A DNA stretch of 64,000 nt from Acytostelium subglobosum LB1 (taxonomy: Eukaryota; Evosea; Eumycetozoa; Acytosteliales; Acytosteliaceae): positions 558,001 to 622,000 of the forward strand of contig NW_012236524.1 of NCBI RefSeq assembly GCF_000787575.1, written 5' to 3'. Positions within the stretch are counted from its first letter, which is position 1. The number at the start of each line of letters is the position of its first letter. This document shows, in pieces, positions 30,953 through 43,198 of the stretch. A program made the translations under genes and the position numbers. The notes under the pieces are model-generated. The model was not told the origin of the DNA. It ran no database searches and saw only the letters and a program-made list of their open reading frames with translations.

Positions 30953-33585
30953 TTATTGTATTTCGTCTTCGAATGAGTTCTCCAAGAGGTTCGACTGTTT
31001 GGATTGTTGTGGATAGTATTAGTAGATGAGACCATCGTTGGAACACACGAACTCAGCAGGACTATGGGTGAGTGACTACTTACAAACTCTAACAGATCAT
31101 CGTCTAAATGTTCCTCATCCTCTTCTTCTTGATTGCCAAGTTTGACATGCTTGACTTCCAGTGGCTTCTTGCCATTGTCTGACAAGGATAAATGTTCGTC
31201 TTGTTCTGTTGTTCTCTTTCGTTTCGATCCAGTCGTTTGATCCAAACCCTCTTCGTCTGGGTTATGAAGATCATCATCATTTCCGTTGTTGTTCTCTCCA
31301 CCATTCTCTTCATCGTCACCATCACCATCACCATTCTCCTCTTCATTATCGCTTTGACTACTCTTACTGCTGTCGGAACCTGACGACAGGGAGTCCACGT
31401 CCCCATCTAGAAAGTCCTCCAGCTCCTTGTCTGCATCCTCCAGTGTCTTTTGCAATGTCTCCAGATTAGTTGTCGTTATAATTGTGTCCAGTATTGTTGG
31501 CTGGACGGGCGATTGTTGGTTTGGGAGTGGTTGATCGACAACTGGAAAGTCCCTTTCCTTCATCTTCATCCAGTGCAAGTTTGATTGTTCCAACCATTCC
31601 TGCGAGACCACTCTCAGTCCCTTTGACAAGGCGATATTAACCTTGGTTGTACCTTTCTGTTTGATTTTTGGAAGAACGTTCGTGTCAGTCAATCGCTGGC
31701 CGGCTGATCCATGGTCGTTGCAGTAACATACTCTCGCTGCAATAACATGTGTTGTTGATCGTGTGATATCCTCCTCAACTACCGCTCCAAGCTCCTCTGC
31801 CATGTGCCTCAATGGTTGTCTGTTATGTTGGGTTGGTGGGTGGTGGAAGGGATCGATGTTAGATCAAAGTCTTCGACTTCATCACCATCATACATACTTG
31901 TGAAGTGGACACTTCTGGGGATACACTCCACTGAATACTATATACACTCCTTTGAATATCTTCTTTCTTACACTTGCAAGTATGTCCTATTAATGATGGT
32001 GGTTAGCATCCATGGTGCGGCCTTGGTATCCAAAGTATGTATACATACTGCGACATGTTGCTTGTTTCCATTGTCAAGACTTTCAAAGTATAACTTGTGA
32101 ACTTCTTCCAGTTTCTCCAATACAGTCTTCAAGTGATTATCCTTCTTCACATCATACTTTATATCGCCTCCATTGTTATTGTTGTTGTTGTTGTTGTTAT
32201 TGTTGTTTGTATCATTGATTACTTGTCCATTCGAAGGGTTTGTTTGATCAATTGGTTTGTCCGTTGTAGTGTCAGTGGTTGCCAGTGATGTAGTCGTTGT
32301 TGTCGTCGTTGTGGTAGTCTCAGTTGTGATCGTTGGTGTCGCTATTGTTGTTGTTGCTGTGTCATTAGTGGTCATTGACGTATCTGTCTTGGTATTATTA
32401 CTCTCTGCCTCAGTCCCTGATGATGATGTAGTGGCAACAGTGCTAGCACCATCACTGGCAGGAGGAGGTTGTGTTGTGGCCGTCTGATGAGGTGACTGTG
32501 TCTCTGCTGGCAACAGGTTTACCATGTCCTTGCATCCTACAAAGTATAGGTCTAACAGGTTGGAGTCAGTATATATTGGTTCGCCGGCGAAGTATGATGT
32601 CCTGTCCTTACATGGAGATATCTGGACGAGGTTTCTCGACCTCTTCCACACGTCTGAGCGGTCGTCCACGATCAGGACCATTGAGTCATCGCAAGGAAAT
32701 AGACGACTGAGTGACTTGAAGCTTAACTCGCTGGTATCATCTCTAGACAAGATCCTCTCTTTGAACAGTTGCTGCTTTGGATCAATCAATTGAGCAATCT
32801 CATGTGCATAGTTCTTTGTTCCCATTGTATAAATATGCAATTCAAACAGTTCGTTGACTCGCTTGAGGAAGTGATACAAGTGTGGCCTGTGTATACAGTT
32901 GGTTAGCAAGGTGTAGAGGTGGCCTCAACCATTATACAGCAGTGCTGCTCGCTCACCTTATCTTAATGTAGTATCTCATGTTGCCCAATGTGATGGTGTG
33001 GATGTCCTCCTTCTCCTTGTCGATATTGCGCCAGAATGGTACTTCAAGGAAGTGCTGCTCCATTATTGCATGTATGATTGTATGATCAATGTCGAGAACC
33101 AATGACAACTTGCGATTGGCTATCAAACGCTTTGCATTCTCATTCTCTAGCTTCTGTGCCACATGTCGACTGACCGTCAGATTAGACTGTCCATGCAATA
33201 TAGCCATTGTATTTGATGTCTTGCCACGATCAAGGTCTCGTCCACATACTGTACACAATCGATTGAACTGAATATCATGTGTACAATGATCAACTTGAAA
33301 CAATGCATCACTTTGATTGAGTAAGAGTGAGTAAGTATGTGATTGATTGATTGAGTGATGTGATGTACGTCATTCATACCCTTTGTGATACATCTTTGAT
33401 GTTACAGCTAGTACATTTGCGATGGTACCATCATAGATTGAATGGAGACGCTTCTCTTTCAATTGACCTGCGAGTTGAAACACTGCAAGAGTATCGCCAC
33501 CATCGACTCGCGAACCCTTTGACACTGTACATTTTATCAGCTGACCATCCTCTTCAAATGGGTATTCAATCGATACTCTATTCAT
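30953..33585 (-). CDS. fcp1: RNA polymerase II CTD phosphatase FCP1
   Basis: Six exons by my reading; splice junctions lie near 33373/33303, 32951/32889, 32050/31985, 31903/31815 and 31078/31000. Exon 1 encodes a lipoyl-like N-terminal fold ('IKCTVSKGSRVDGGDTLAVF'), then a 'LCTVCGRDLDRG' zinc-knuckle-like segment. The catalytic FCPH domain begins with 'LSLVLDIDHTIIHAI', where DIDHT is the DxDxT phosphatase motif (about residue 140), and continues through 'HLYHFLKRVNELFELHIYTM' and 'MVLIVDDRSDVWKRSRNLVQ'. A long Thr/Asn-rich insert follows, then a BRCT domain ('VRKKIFKGVYIVFSGVYPQK', 'RHMAEELGAVVEEDITRSTT') and an acidic C-terminus. It removes phosphates from the polymerase CTD to recycle the enzyme; nuclear. 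Confidence 0.92.
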
Positions 33586-33849
33586 TCTTCTTCCTCTTGT
33601 CGTCTACTTTAACAAGTTATTATTAATAATGATTATGTCTTTGAACAGATGATCAAAGTTGAAGTTGGTGTGAATGAATGAATGAGTGCACTTCACCATC
33701 CATCGACCATTTTATTTGTTTGTTTGATCGATCAAATATTTGATTGATTGTGTCAACTGGAATACATCCAGTCTGGATGATATATATATACAAAAGTATC
33801 TCTCCATTGTCGTTTATTATTATTATTAATATTATTATTAAATGAATGT

Positions 33850-35449
33850 TTAGATTACATTTTGTCTCAATAACTCTCTCTCCATCGAATAGTTTACATA
33901 TGATGAATGCTCGGCTGCTTTGTACTCCTCTACCAGACCTCCAACTGCCTCCCTATTAGATTGGTTAATTAAAGTGTCGACATGATTGATTGATTGGTTA
34001 ATTAAAGTGTCGACATGATTGATTGATTGATTGATTGAGGACATACTTAGCACGATCAAACTCCTCAAGTATATCACCAAAGTTGCACTCTTTTGAATAA
34101 TTCTGGATAAAGGCCTTCTTGGCCCTCAGCTTCTCATACTCATCAATGACGCCAGAGAATAACTACATTGGAAATTCGATGTTAGTGATTGCCATGATCA
34201 GTAATTGATTGGATAACAAACATACATGATGAACACTTGTGTGATTGGCCAACATTAGTCCGCTGACCTTGTGCGATGTTTGAATGTATGGTGACTTTTT
34301 GGAAAGGGCCACTTGGATGGAGGCTGGACCCCAGTTGATAAAGTTGACCAGCTTCCTCTCTCTGATTCGCTGTAGACTGTTGTGTACTTGAGTGGGATCC
34401 ACCTCGCCCTGTATAATGTTCAGCACCGACATGTACTTGCCACTCTTGTACGGCGAGGACACCATGATGTTCTGTTGCTGCAGCAGACGGCGCATGACGT
34501 CGAGCACGGACGTCTTGCGCACCGACTCGGCCAGACGATCGACAGTGAGTGGCGTGTAGCCTGTGATGAGGAAGTGGCAGCGTGGTGTGGGGATGAGCGA
34601 CGCCAGCATGCCGACCAGGTCGTTGTTCATGTAGCCGGGGTAGCGCAGCGTGGTGGTTGACGCCGCCATCACTGTGCTGACGAACGAGTTGGTCTGGGTG
34701 AAGGTGGGCGATTGGATGTGCAGGTGTTCCGAGGCGATTCTGTTGAGCGCCGTGTTGTCCAGCACGACCGTGCTGTCGACGTAGTTGGCCAGACGCGCCA
34801 ATGTGAGTAGCGAGTTGTACGACTGCACGACGATGCCCTCGGGGTCGGGGAACACCGAGTAGGTCTGTACGATCTTCTTTGGATAGTGGTCGGCAAGCTT
34901 CTCGAGTATGAGCGAGCCCATGCCACTGCCCGTGCCTCCCGATATCGAGTGACACAGCAAGAAGCCCTCGAGCGACTCGCTGCCGTCGGCCTCTCGGTCG
35001 ATCATGTCCAGGATGGTCTCGTGCACCTGATCGGCCTGACTATATCCACTGGCCCAGTTGTTGCCAGCGCCACTACCATGCGGTGAGATATATATATTCT
35101 CATTGTTATACAAGTTGGCATACTCTGATGTCTTGATCGTGTTGATTACACCCGGTTCTAGATCCAACAATAATGCACGAGGTACATAATGATCATCGTC
35201 CGATTGATAAAAGAACACATCCTTTCTATCAATACCTGGTAATGCATAATCCTCCAAGTATCCCTGTGGACTAATACCATGCTCTCTACATAGTTGTTTC
35301 CAAAACTCTGCTCCAACTATATGATTGATTGATTGATTGGTCAGTGTTAGGCCATCACCATCATGGTTGACTTGCATGTATGTGTAGTTCTGACACATAC
35401 TTTGATTGCCACATTGACCAGCTTGTAATGTTATAATCTCGCGAGGCAT
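33850..35449 (-). CDS. tubC: Gamma-tubulin
   Basis: Nucleates microtubules at the amoeba's nucleus-associated body and spindle poles as part of gamma-tubulin complexes. Four exons: about 35449-35402 ends '[16 protein letters not shown]', then an intron to about 35318 restores '[16 protein letters not shown]'; the main exon runs to about 34227; then '[20 protein letters not shown]' (about 34163-34049) and a last exon from about 33956. The tubulin T-loop '[20 protein letters not shown]' and the gamma-specific '[13 protein letters not shown]' are present. The length (about 455) is normal. The ATG at 35449 is the standard tubulin start. The third intron carries a perfect 33-bp tandem duplication. 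The main exon is GC-rich, unlike its flanks. Confidence 0.96.
33961..34026 (-). repeat. 33-bp perfect tandem duplication in a gamma-tubulin intron
   Basis: Two identical 33-nt units (33961-33993 and 33994-34026), each containing GTCGAC and a GATT tetranucleotide tail. They fill most of the last intron. The identity suggests recent duplication, probably by slippage on the GATT run. Confidence 0.92.
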
Positions 35450-35664
35450 ATCTGTATGTGTATATGTATCTCTTTATCTGTATCTGTATTTGTGTTAATT
35501 GAATGAAAGTGTGAACATTCCAACAAACTTGAAGTAAAGGGTGCAATGTGGCTTTGTTTCAAAATTCGCGCCTTTTTTTGAAAGACACTTCTCCCAACTT
35601 TCAATCTCATTTCAAATCAAACCAAGTTATCTCTATCTCTATATCTCTACATATACATTATAGG

Positions 35665-37351
35665 ATGGCAACAAGTATATTACAACCAAAGACAACAGAT
35701 GTTGATATTAGGAAACATGCACAACCAAACCTTTACTGCTCATTCCCAAACCTTGACATTGTAAACGTGGCTCAGATCGAGTCAATGTGTCTATCCCGTC
35801 TCTCATGTATGTTGAACACAAGACACAAGACAATGTTGTTGGATGAGTCTACGCAATACAAGGTACACTAACACTCACTCAATCAATCAATCAATCAATC
35901 AATCATATGAATGAACATGACAGTGCTCAAGGCTATTGCAACATTTAAACATCAGAAGGAGACATATAATCAGAATGTTGGATTGATATTGAGATCATTC
36001 ATTGATAGGGATGAGGAACTTTATCAGTATAAGGATGAGGCATCACACTTTTTGCTTAGGATGGCAATGGCAGAGTCAGTGGATCACGACTGGTTCATAC
36101 AACAAGAGTCCAACCTACTTCGCTATCGTCTTGAACATGCCGAACCCGTCCAACTACAACAGTTCATGGAAAAGTACTCCAACTTTGGCTGGCGAACCAT
36201 CACCGAAGAGGAATACCTCTTATACTCTGACGAATTTAAATACCTCGTCAAGTTATCCGTATGTTTGATTGATTGATTGGAGTGAGATTGATTGGAGTGG
36301 AGTGGAGTGAACATCCCCCTGACTAACGCGCACATGGAACATACTTAGGAATCAAAGAAAGGTGCCATAAAGAGCGACAATGTGTCTGGATCAAGACAGG
36401 ACTTTTTAAAGATGCCCATGCAAGAGGTGCCAAGATTGATCTCGACAAAGAGAGTGATATTGAAGAGGGGCATCGCTTACTTGCATTGGAGCGACATGAA
36501 CGAAGTGATCAATGATATTTATGGAGAGTACCTCAAGTTTGCAATGAGCAAGATTAGGGAGGACGGAAACCGTCTGACCGAGCAGTATCCCCAGGTGTCA
36601 GAGTTCTTCCACTCGCTGCCACCTCAGAGCACGACGGTCATCTCGACGACCAAGGGCAAGATCAACATCGAGGACATCCAGCCACTGTCCAGACAGTCGT
36701 TCCCCATGTGCATGCGTGTCATGTACGACAGCCTGCATCGACATGGCAAGCTCAAGCACGAGGGCCGTCTGGAGTTCAGCACCTTCCTCAAGGGCATTGG
36801 CCTGTCGTATGAGCACGCCGACAAGTACTGGAGGAGCGCATTCAGGGGCACCAAGGCAGCAGACTTTGACAAGGAGTACAGCTACACACTGCGCCACACC
36901 TACGGACTTGAGGGCAAGGGTATATCCTACTCACCATACAGCTGTGCCAAGATTATTGATAAAGTTCCAAAGGCCAGCGACGAAGTACATGGATGTCCAT
37001 ACCTCTGGAAGGCTGACAAACTAGAACAAAAGCTTCGAGAGATGGATGTTGACGAGATAACAATCCTGGACATTGTTAAATCAGCCGAAGTATCTCCAAA
37101 TGTAAGTACATGGAATTATTCCACTCACTCAATCATTCACTCACTCATTCTTTCCAATCAAATGAACACATATCCAGTTGTCTTGTGGCAAGCACTTTGC
37201 ACATCTACACAAGGACAGTAGAGTGAACCTTCCAAACATTATACATCCAAATCAATTCTATGAAGCCTCAAGAGAGTACTACAAGTTGAAAGAAGAGTTA
37301 GAGAAGAAGCAACAACAAGACAATATTACATCAGATGCCATGATACAATAA
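35665..37351 (+). CDS. DNA primase large subunit (PriL/PRIM2)
   Basis: Regulatory subunit of DNA primase; with the small subunit and Pol alpha it makes RNA-DNA primers for replication. Four exons: 35665 to about 35861, about 35930-36257, about 36350-37100 and about 37178-37351. Conserved blocks include 'KKGAIKSDNVSGSRQDFLKM', 'RGIAYLHWSDMNEVI', 'FPMCMRVMYDSLHRHGKLKH' with the first Fe-S cysteine, 'GRLEFSTFLKGIGLSYEHAD', and 'YSCAKIIDKVPKASDEVHGC' with further cysteines; the last exon supplies 'LSCGKHFAHLHKDSR' with the fourth. These four Cys fit the 4Fe-4S cluster of PriL. The exact acceptor of exon 2 is uncertain, since two AGs are close together. The end is Gln-rich. Confidence 0.93.
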
Positions 37352-37587
37352 CAACAACAACAATGTTGCCATTATTAATAATAACAACTGTTTAGCCATG
37401 TGTATAACAATCAATCTGATTGGAGGCCTTCTCCTAGAAAGGCCAAGGTCCATAAAAGGCAACTTTCATTGACCCCTCGCCACTGACTTCTCCAAGTTCA
37501 CACAACTTGAACATCCACGCAACTCAAATAACTTCAACTTGAACAACATATACAGATACACAAGATAGAGATACAAGAACAACAACA

Positions 37588-38208
37588 ATGTCAGCATTAT
37601 TGATTATTGATGTACAATATGACTTTATGGAGGGAGGATCACTGGAGGTGAATGATGCTTCAGCGATATTGGACCCAATCAATGAGTTGAGAAAGAAGAT
37701 GAAGTTTGATTTGGTCGTGCTGTCACAGGACTGGCATCCACAAGATCATGTATCATTCGCCTCAAACAACCCTGGAAAGAAGCCGTTTGACACGATGCCC
37801 TATCATGGTGGCGTGCAGGTGCTCTGGCCTAATCACTGTGTGCAGGGCTCACACGGATCAGACTTCCACAGTGGACTGTATCGAGAGCCCGAGGATGTTG
37901 TGGTGCGCAAGGGCATGGACAGGTTGGTGGACAGCTACTCTGCATTCATGGACAATGATCACAAGAGAAAGACAGAGATGGATCAGGTATTGAAGGCCGC
38001 CAACATCCACACCGTATACGTCTGTGGCATTGCCAGTGATTACTGTGTTGCATTCACATGTTTGGATGCTGTTGCCGCAGGCTACAAGACCTACCTATTA
38101 GAGGATGCATGTCGAGGTGTGGCACCAGACACCACAGCATCTCAGTTCAACAAGCTTAAAGAGAACAATGTTACATTCATTCGTTGCAGTGATCTATGCA
38201 AGCAGTAA
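37588..38208 (+). CDS. Nicotinamidase
   Basis: Single-exon 206-residue isochorismatase-fold enzyme that hydrolyses nicotinamide to nicotinic acid and ammonia in NAD salvage. The catalytic triad is visible: Asp8 ('LLIIDVQYDF'), Lys108 ('VVVRKGMD') and Cys153 ('GIASDYCVAFTCLD', with the usual cis-peptide). Metal ligands fit Asp48/His50 in 'SQDWHPQDHVSF' and His83 in 'WPNHCVQGSHG'. Length and motif order match yeast Pnc1 and PncA. No targeting signal is seen; probably cytosolic. The 5' leader is A-rich with CAACAA repeats. Confidence 0.95.
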   Translation: MSALLIIDVQYDFMEGGSLEVNDASAILDPINELRKKMKFDLVVLSQDWHPQDHVSFASNNPGKKPFDTMPYHGGVQVLWPNHCVQGSHGSDFHSGLYREPEDVVVRKGMDRLVDSYSAFMDNDHKRKTEMDQVLKAANIHTVYVCGIASDYCVAFTCLDAVAAGYKTYLLEDACRGVAPDTTASQFNKLKENNVTFIRCSDLCKQ

Positions 38209-38419
38209 CAACAACAAGAGCAACATAATAAACGTGTATACTTATAAGAATGAATGAATGAATGAATGAATGTATTGTGTATGTGCGTCTAAATGATTGA
38301 ATGAAGTAGCCTACTCTATTCGCAGCATACTTATGATGTATATATATACTATTACACAGAAGGAGTGTTTCTTCTTTGTTGTTGTTGTTGTTGTCTGCGC
38401 TCCAATCTGTCTTGACACC

Positions 38420-38898
38420 TTACTTCAAAAGAGCCTTGACCTCCTCGGATGTGGCAGCCTCCAAAGCAGTGCTTCCATCTGGACCAGTGACATTCTTGTT
38501 GGCGCCATGCTTCAAGAGCAAGGCGACAGCACCAGCATGGTTCTCATAGATAGCAGCCAACAATGGTGTGATACCATACTTGTCCTTACCATCAAAGTCT
38601 GCCTTCTTTGTAATCAACAACTCCAACACTGCAGTCTGGCCCTGTTGTTATGTTTGTTTGTTTGTTTGATTGATCAGATGTTAGTATTACCATCTTCATC
38701 ATCATCATGCCAAACCAATCAATCAATGAATGAATGACATACAAAGTCAGCGGCCCAGTGACATGGGTTTCTCTGGTTTCCATCTAACTTCTTAACGATC
38801 TGTGGGTTGGCGTCAATGCTTGCCTTGACATTTGCCAAGTCTCCATTCTTAACAGCCCAATCGAACTCCTCTGCCTGTGCGGTCTTTCCAGCGCTCAT
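38420..38898 (-). CDS. mtpn: Myotrophin / V-1 homologue (ankyrin repeats)
   Basis: Two exons (38898 to about 38743 and about 38642-38420), about 126 residues in all. The first reads '[20 protein letters not shown]' and ends 'CHWAADF'; the second continues '[20 protein letters not shown]', '[20 protein letters not shown]' and '[20 protein letters not shown]'. Spacing and sequence match human myotrophin almost repeat for repeat. V-1 binds actin capping protein and blocks it sterically, so the product should tune actin filament growth in the cytosol. The intron has GATT repeats near its donor and CAATC/CAAA repeats near its acceptor. Confidence 0.93.
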
Positions 38899-39514
38899 AT
38901 TTTGTTAATATCTTTATAAAGTATGTATGTATATGTAAGAAAGTAAGTAAGTGATTGATTGCCTTAACTTGTGAAGATGAAAGGTGGATATTGCTGAAAA
39001 AGTGGTCAAAATGGGTGGGAGTGGGTGTAACATCGAACTTCTGTGTGAAAGGTGAATAAACACAATAACAATCCCAAAGTCATTTCATTCATTAACACAT
39101 CACTCGCTCAACTGTTTAGCATTCACCAATCAAACATTGTTATCTCTTTACACATATATTATAGTCTTCATTATAGTATTATTATTATTATTATTATTAT
39201 CATTATTATTATTAGTATTCAGTTCAGTATTAGTATTCAGTATTATTATTATTTATAAACAGTACAGAGATAGATATTTAAAAGTGATTGGATTGGTAGT
39301 GCGATAGAGATAACTAGCTTACAACCAACAGTATTGCTGACTTACTACGATACTATACTACTTGACTTGTTGATCAATCAATAAATCCTCACGAACAAAA
39401 GAACGAACTAACGAACGAACGAACTAAAGGCCCGACCCATACCAAACGATCAAACAAACAATCAATCAATCAACCAATCATATATACATACATAAGGTTG
39501 ATCATATATACGAC
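38899..39514. other. Divergent spacer, myotrophin / poly(A) polymerase
   Basis: AT-rich spacer of about 0.6 kb between divergent genes, expected to hold both promoters. It contains a (TTA)n run at about 39177-39256 and a CGAA/ACGAA run at about 39392-39424. I see no gene. Confidence 0.7.
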
Positions 39515-42229
39515 ATGATGGCTACTCCCGCACAACCGATTGTATGTGTTTGCTGTAATAAACAAGAATATAGAGGTGATGAAGATGATGATGACGTGAT
39601 GATGATGAGGAAGCAAGGGTCATCTCTTGAATCTTGTTAGTTAGTTGATTGTTTGGGAGGATAACTTACTCACCAACACTTACTCAATCTTTAAATGATG
39701 TTAACATATAACATGTAGAACTATGGAGTCACTGAACCAATAAGCCTTGCACTCCCATCGTCATTGGACGTGAAGCTGTCTGAGGAGTTGGAGGCCACTC
39801 TGCGCAGCTATAAGTTGTTTGAGTCACCAGAAGAGAGCCGCAAGCGAGAGGAGATCCTAGGCAAGCTGGACCAGATAGTCAAGAAATGGGTCATCGAAGT
39901 CAGCTTGAAGAGAGTATGTTTGTACTTTGTTAGTTGGCAAGGCATGGTCTACTCACACACCTAATCACATCTATCAATCAATCAATAGGGATTCACTGAA
40001 CAGATGGCATCAGAGGTAGTTGCAAAGATATTCACGTTTGGATCATATAGACTTGGTGTCCACAATCCAGGCAGTGATATCGATACGCTCTGCATCGCTC
40101 CAAAGCACATTATGCGATCAGACTTCTTTGAGATACTTGGTGAGGCGCTCAAAGTTCATCCAGAGATCACTGAGCTCACTGTATGTCCCTATCACTCAAT
40201 CTCTCGCGATCAATCAATCAATCAATCAAACATACTAACTCATTGATGATGTCTAGTCCGTACCAGACGCATTCGTACCAGTTATCAAGATGATATTCTC
40301 AGGCATACCTATCGATTTCATCTTTGCTCGACTCTCACTGTCTGCCATCCCTGAGGAGTTGAATGATCTTATCGATGAGAACTACTTGAAGAATGTAGAC
40401 GACAAGAGTATTGTCAGTCTAAACGGTTGTCGTGTCACCGACAAGATCTTGACACTGGTGCCAAACATCCCCAACTTCCGCATGGCTCTCAGGTTTATGA
40501 AGTTATGGGCAATCAGTGAGTACTTCAATATCATTCAACCAATCATTCAGACATCTATATCTAACTCCACAACCAACCAATCAATCAATCAATCAGGGAG
40601 AGGCATCTATGGCAATGTGTTTGGATTCCTCGGTGGTGTATCATGGGCTTTGTTGACCGCGAGGATATGTCAACTGTATCCAAACGCTGCGCCAAGTACC
40701 ATCATTCACAGATTCTTCAAGATCTATGAGAACTGGAAGTGGCCAACCGCTGTATTGTTGTGTCCAATCCAGGATGGTGGTCTGTTTGCCTCCAAGGTTT
40801 GGAACCAAAAGGTAACGATTATGATGATGATGATCCATTGATTGATCAATCACTAACAATGATCCATCCAACCAAACATACATGTAGAGAGACAAGAGTC
40901 ACTTGATGCCCATCTTGACACCGGCATATCCTTCGATGAACTCAACGTACAATGTGTCAAGGTCAACACTTAGCTTGTTAAAAAGCGAGTTTGTCAGAGG
41001 CGCAGAGGTGACCAAGCGACTGGAGCTACACGAGGCCACCTGGAACGAGTTGTTGCAGAAGGCCGACTTCTTCACACGATACAGATACTACATTCAGATT
41101 GATTGTTCAGCTCACAACGCAGAGGAGCACAGGAAATGGTTTGTTGTTTGCGACTCACGAGAATGAGATGGATGGATGGAGCCCGCCAATACTGACACAA
41201 TCAATCTATCACTCATTCAACAACATATACAACAGGGAGGGATGGATTGAGTCGAAGCTTAGATTGCTGGTATCGAACCTGGAACAAACGCCCAACATGA
41301 AGTTTGCGATACCCTATCCAAAGAATTTCGAGAATAAAGCCGCTGCTGCTAGCCAGCCGACTGCACCGGCTGGTGGCGGCATTGGAGGTGGAGGAGCGAC
41401 AGCAGCGACAGGCGACGGAGCGACGGCGACAGGGGGCGGAAGCGTATGCACAAGCTTTTTTATGGGTTTGACGTTCAATTTCTCGACGGCGCCAAACGCT
41501 GACAAGAGCGTTGATTTGACGCGAGCCGTCACTGACTTCACAGCACTCATCAAGGAGTGGGCTGGCAAGACCCCCAACATGGACATGTCGGTGCACTACA
41601 TCAAGAAGAAGCAGCTGCCCATCTTTGTCAAGGACGAGGGCCCCGAGGAGCCCGTCAAGCAGAAGAAGCGAAGCATCACAGGTGACAACTCCAGAACCAA
41701 GAAGGCTCGTACTGACTCACCCGGCACCTCCACTGCAAAGAATGCTGCGACAACAGGTCCCACTGCTGCTAAACCAAGCGCATCAACCACCTCAACAACC
41801 TCTACCTCGACCTCATCAACTGGCACTTCTCCAACACAACAACCAAAGTCTAGTGATCCATCTTCCAATTCACCTGGCTCTCCCAAGCAACCGATTGTCA
41901 ACATCACAAGTGATGCTAACAACACCAACGCGACGACCACTGGCAATCAACCTGTAAATAGTACACCAACAACGGATGTCAACTCTACTACTACTACGAC
42001 TCTGGCAGCGGCCACATCATCATCATTGACATCGAGCAGTGAAGAGAATCCAACTACTACCACAACAACAACAACAACAACCACTACTACTACTACAGCA
42101 ACAGAGATTCAAGAAAAGTCAGTCAGCATCAACGCCAACATTGATGTCACCGAGTTGGACTTTATCTCATCGTCCGCCTCAGACTCACGTCCATCATCAA
42201 AGAAGACAATCAATCTCATTCGTGGATAG
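39515..42229 (+). CDS. Poly(A) polymerase
   Basis: Nuclear enzyme adding poly(A) tails to mRNA. About seven exons: a short first one 'MMATPAQPI', then 'NYGVTEPISLALPSSLDV', and the catalytic exon with 'FTFGSYRLGVHNPGSDIDTL', which contains the G-S and DxD metal ligands; the third Asp is in 'GIPIDFIFARL'. The central domain has 'NIPNFRMALRFMKLWAI' and 'GRGIYGNVFGFLGGVSWALL'; the RNA-binding region has 'MPILTPAYPSMNSTYNVS'. The C-terminal 200 residues are Ser/Thr/Pro-rich, ending in a long Thr run. The stop at 42227 closes this frame, but a good acceptor and an open frame lie downstream (42404-42533), so an extra last exon is possible. A CGAA-repeat leader precedes the start. Confidence 0.93.
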
Positions 42230-42403
42230 TTATCTCTTTCTGGTCCATTACTACATGGTCCACAAGAACAGTTCATTGGTACTCTTGCTCAATCAATCAA
42301 TCATTCAATCAATCAACAACAACAACAACATGTCAATCAATCAAACAATCAACTTTCTCTCCCTTTCTCTTTCTCTCACTTTCTTCCCACAACCTGGTTT
42401 AGG

Positions 42404-42533
42404 TAAGCACCAACACTACTCAACTACAACAACAGCATCATATCAATCAAATGAGGTAGACGACTACACCTCCATCCAGATAACCGGCAACCAACAACAA
42501 TTGTTTATGTCCTTGCGATCAAACGCCATTTAA
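42404..42533 (+). other. Possible alternative last exon of poly(A) polymerase
   Basis: Preceded by a strong pyrimidine tract (about 42355-42395) and 'tttag'. The frame reads 'KHQHYSTTTTASYQSNEVDD' and ends 'QQQLFMSLRSNAI' before TAA. A donor at about 42223 (GTGGAT, non-consensus) would join it in frame after 'KKTINLI'. The segment upstream of the acceptor has the CAATC repeats typical of introns here. Confidence 0.45.
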
Positions 42534-43198
42534 ATAAACTATGCATAAATTGATGACTGTTGTCATCCCTAACTCCGTGCCTTGTAATGTGTGTAGGTAT
42601 GGGTAGGTCGACCGAATAGAGGACCTCTTCTCATGACTTTGAAGCGACCTACTTAGGCCTCGCCTCACTCCTATCTTTGTGAATCGTTGAATGAATGAGC
42701 GTGCCGAGATGCCTCTGGGATGAGTTCCAATTTCCAAAAGAAGTAACTTTGGTAAGACCCAACCTAGATTGATATTTAAGGGGTTCCACCTTATTGCAAA
42801 TTGCCATTTATATCCAAGTTAGATTCATTCAAAAGGTATCACCACCCACATTCACATTCATATTTACATTCACACATTCATTATTCTCACACTCACTATC
42901 AATCTCAAAGGATGTATGAATGAACGGATTCTGAATTGCGATGCGATGGCAATGCATACTCCTCCAACCTCTTTCATCTAACCCACATATTCCACAAACA
43001 ATACAATACAATTGTAAATGGAGGCAATGGGGAATGTCCTCAATCCTGGAGGAACATATTTAATCACACTCTTATTCAATAACATAAATATATTCATAAT
43101 AGAGATAAAGAATAATCATTCATTATTTACTCAATCTAAATTAATAGAGATAATTTCATATAATAATATCTTATACCCCAACTCTTTAAATATACAAA
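42534..43198. other. Spacer with a possible hairpin
   Basis: No protein gene seen. GTAGGTCG at 42603-42610 is complementary to CGACCTAC at 42645-42652, enclosing a self-complementary AGAGGACCTCT, so a branched hairpin could form. The right half is AT-rich leader of the small gene at 43199. Confidence 0.4.

Noticed and set aside
30723-31046. 107-residue minus-strand frame after FCP1
   Set aside because: Overlaps the FCP1 last exon in another frame and the spacer palindromes; no homology recognised.
34182-34955. 257-residue open frame on the minus strand
   Set aside because: It overlaps the gamma-tubulin exon in another frame; composition is Arg/His-rich as expected of a shadow of GC-rich coding sequence.
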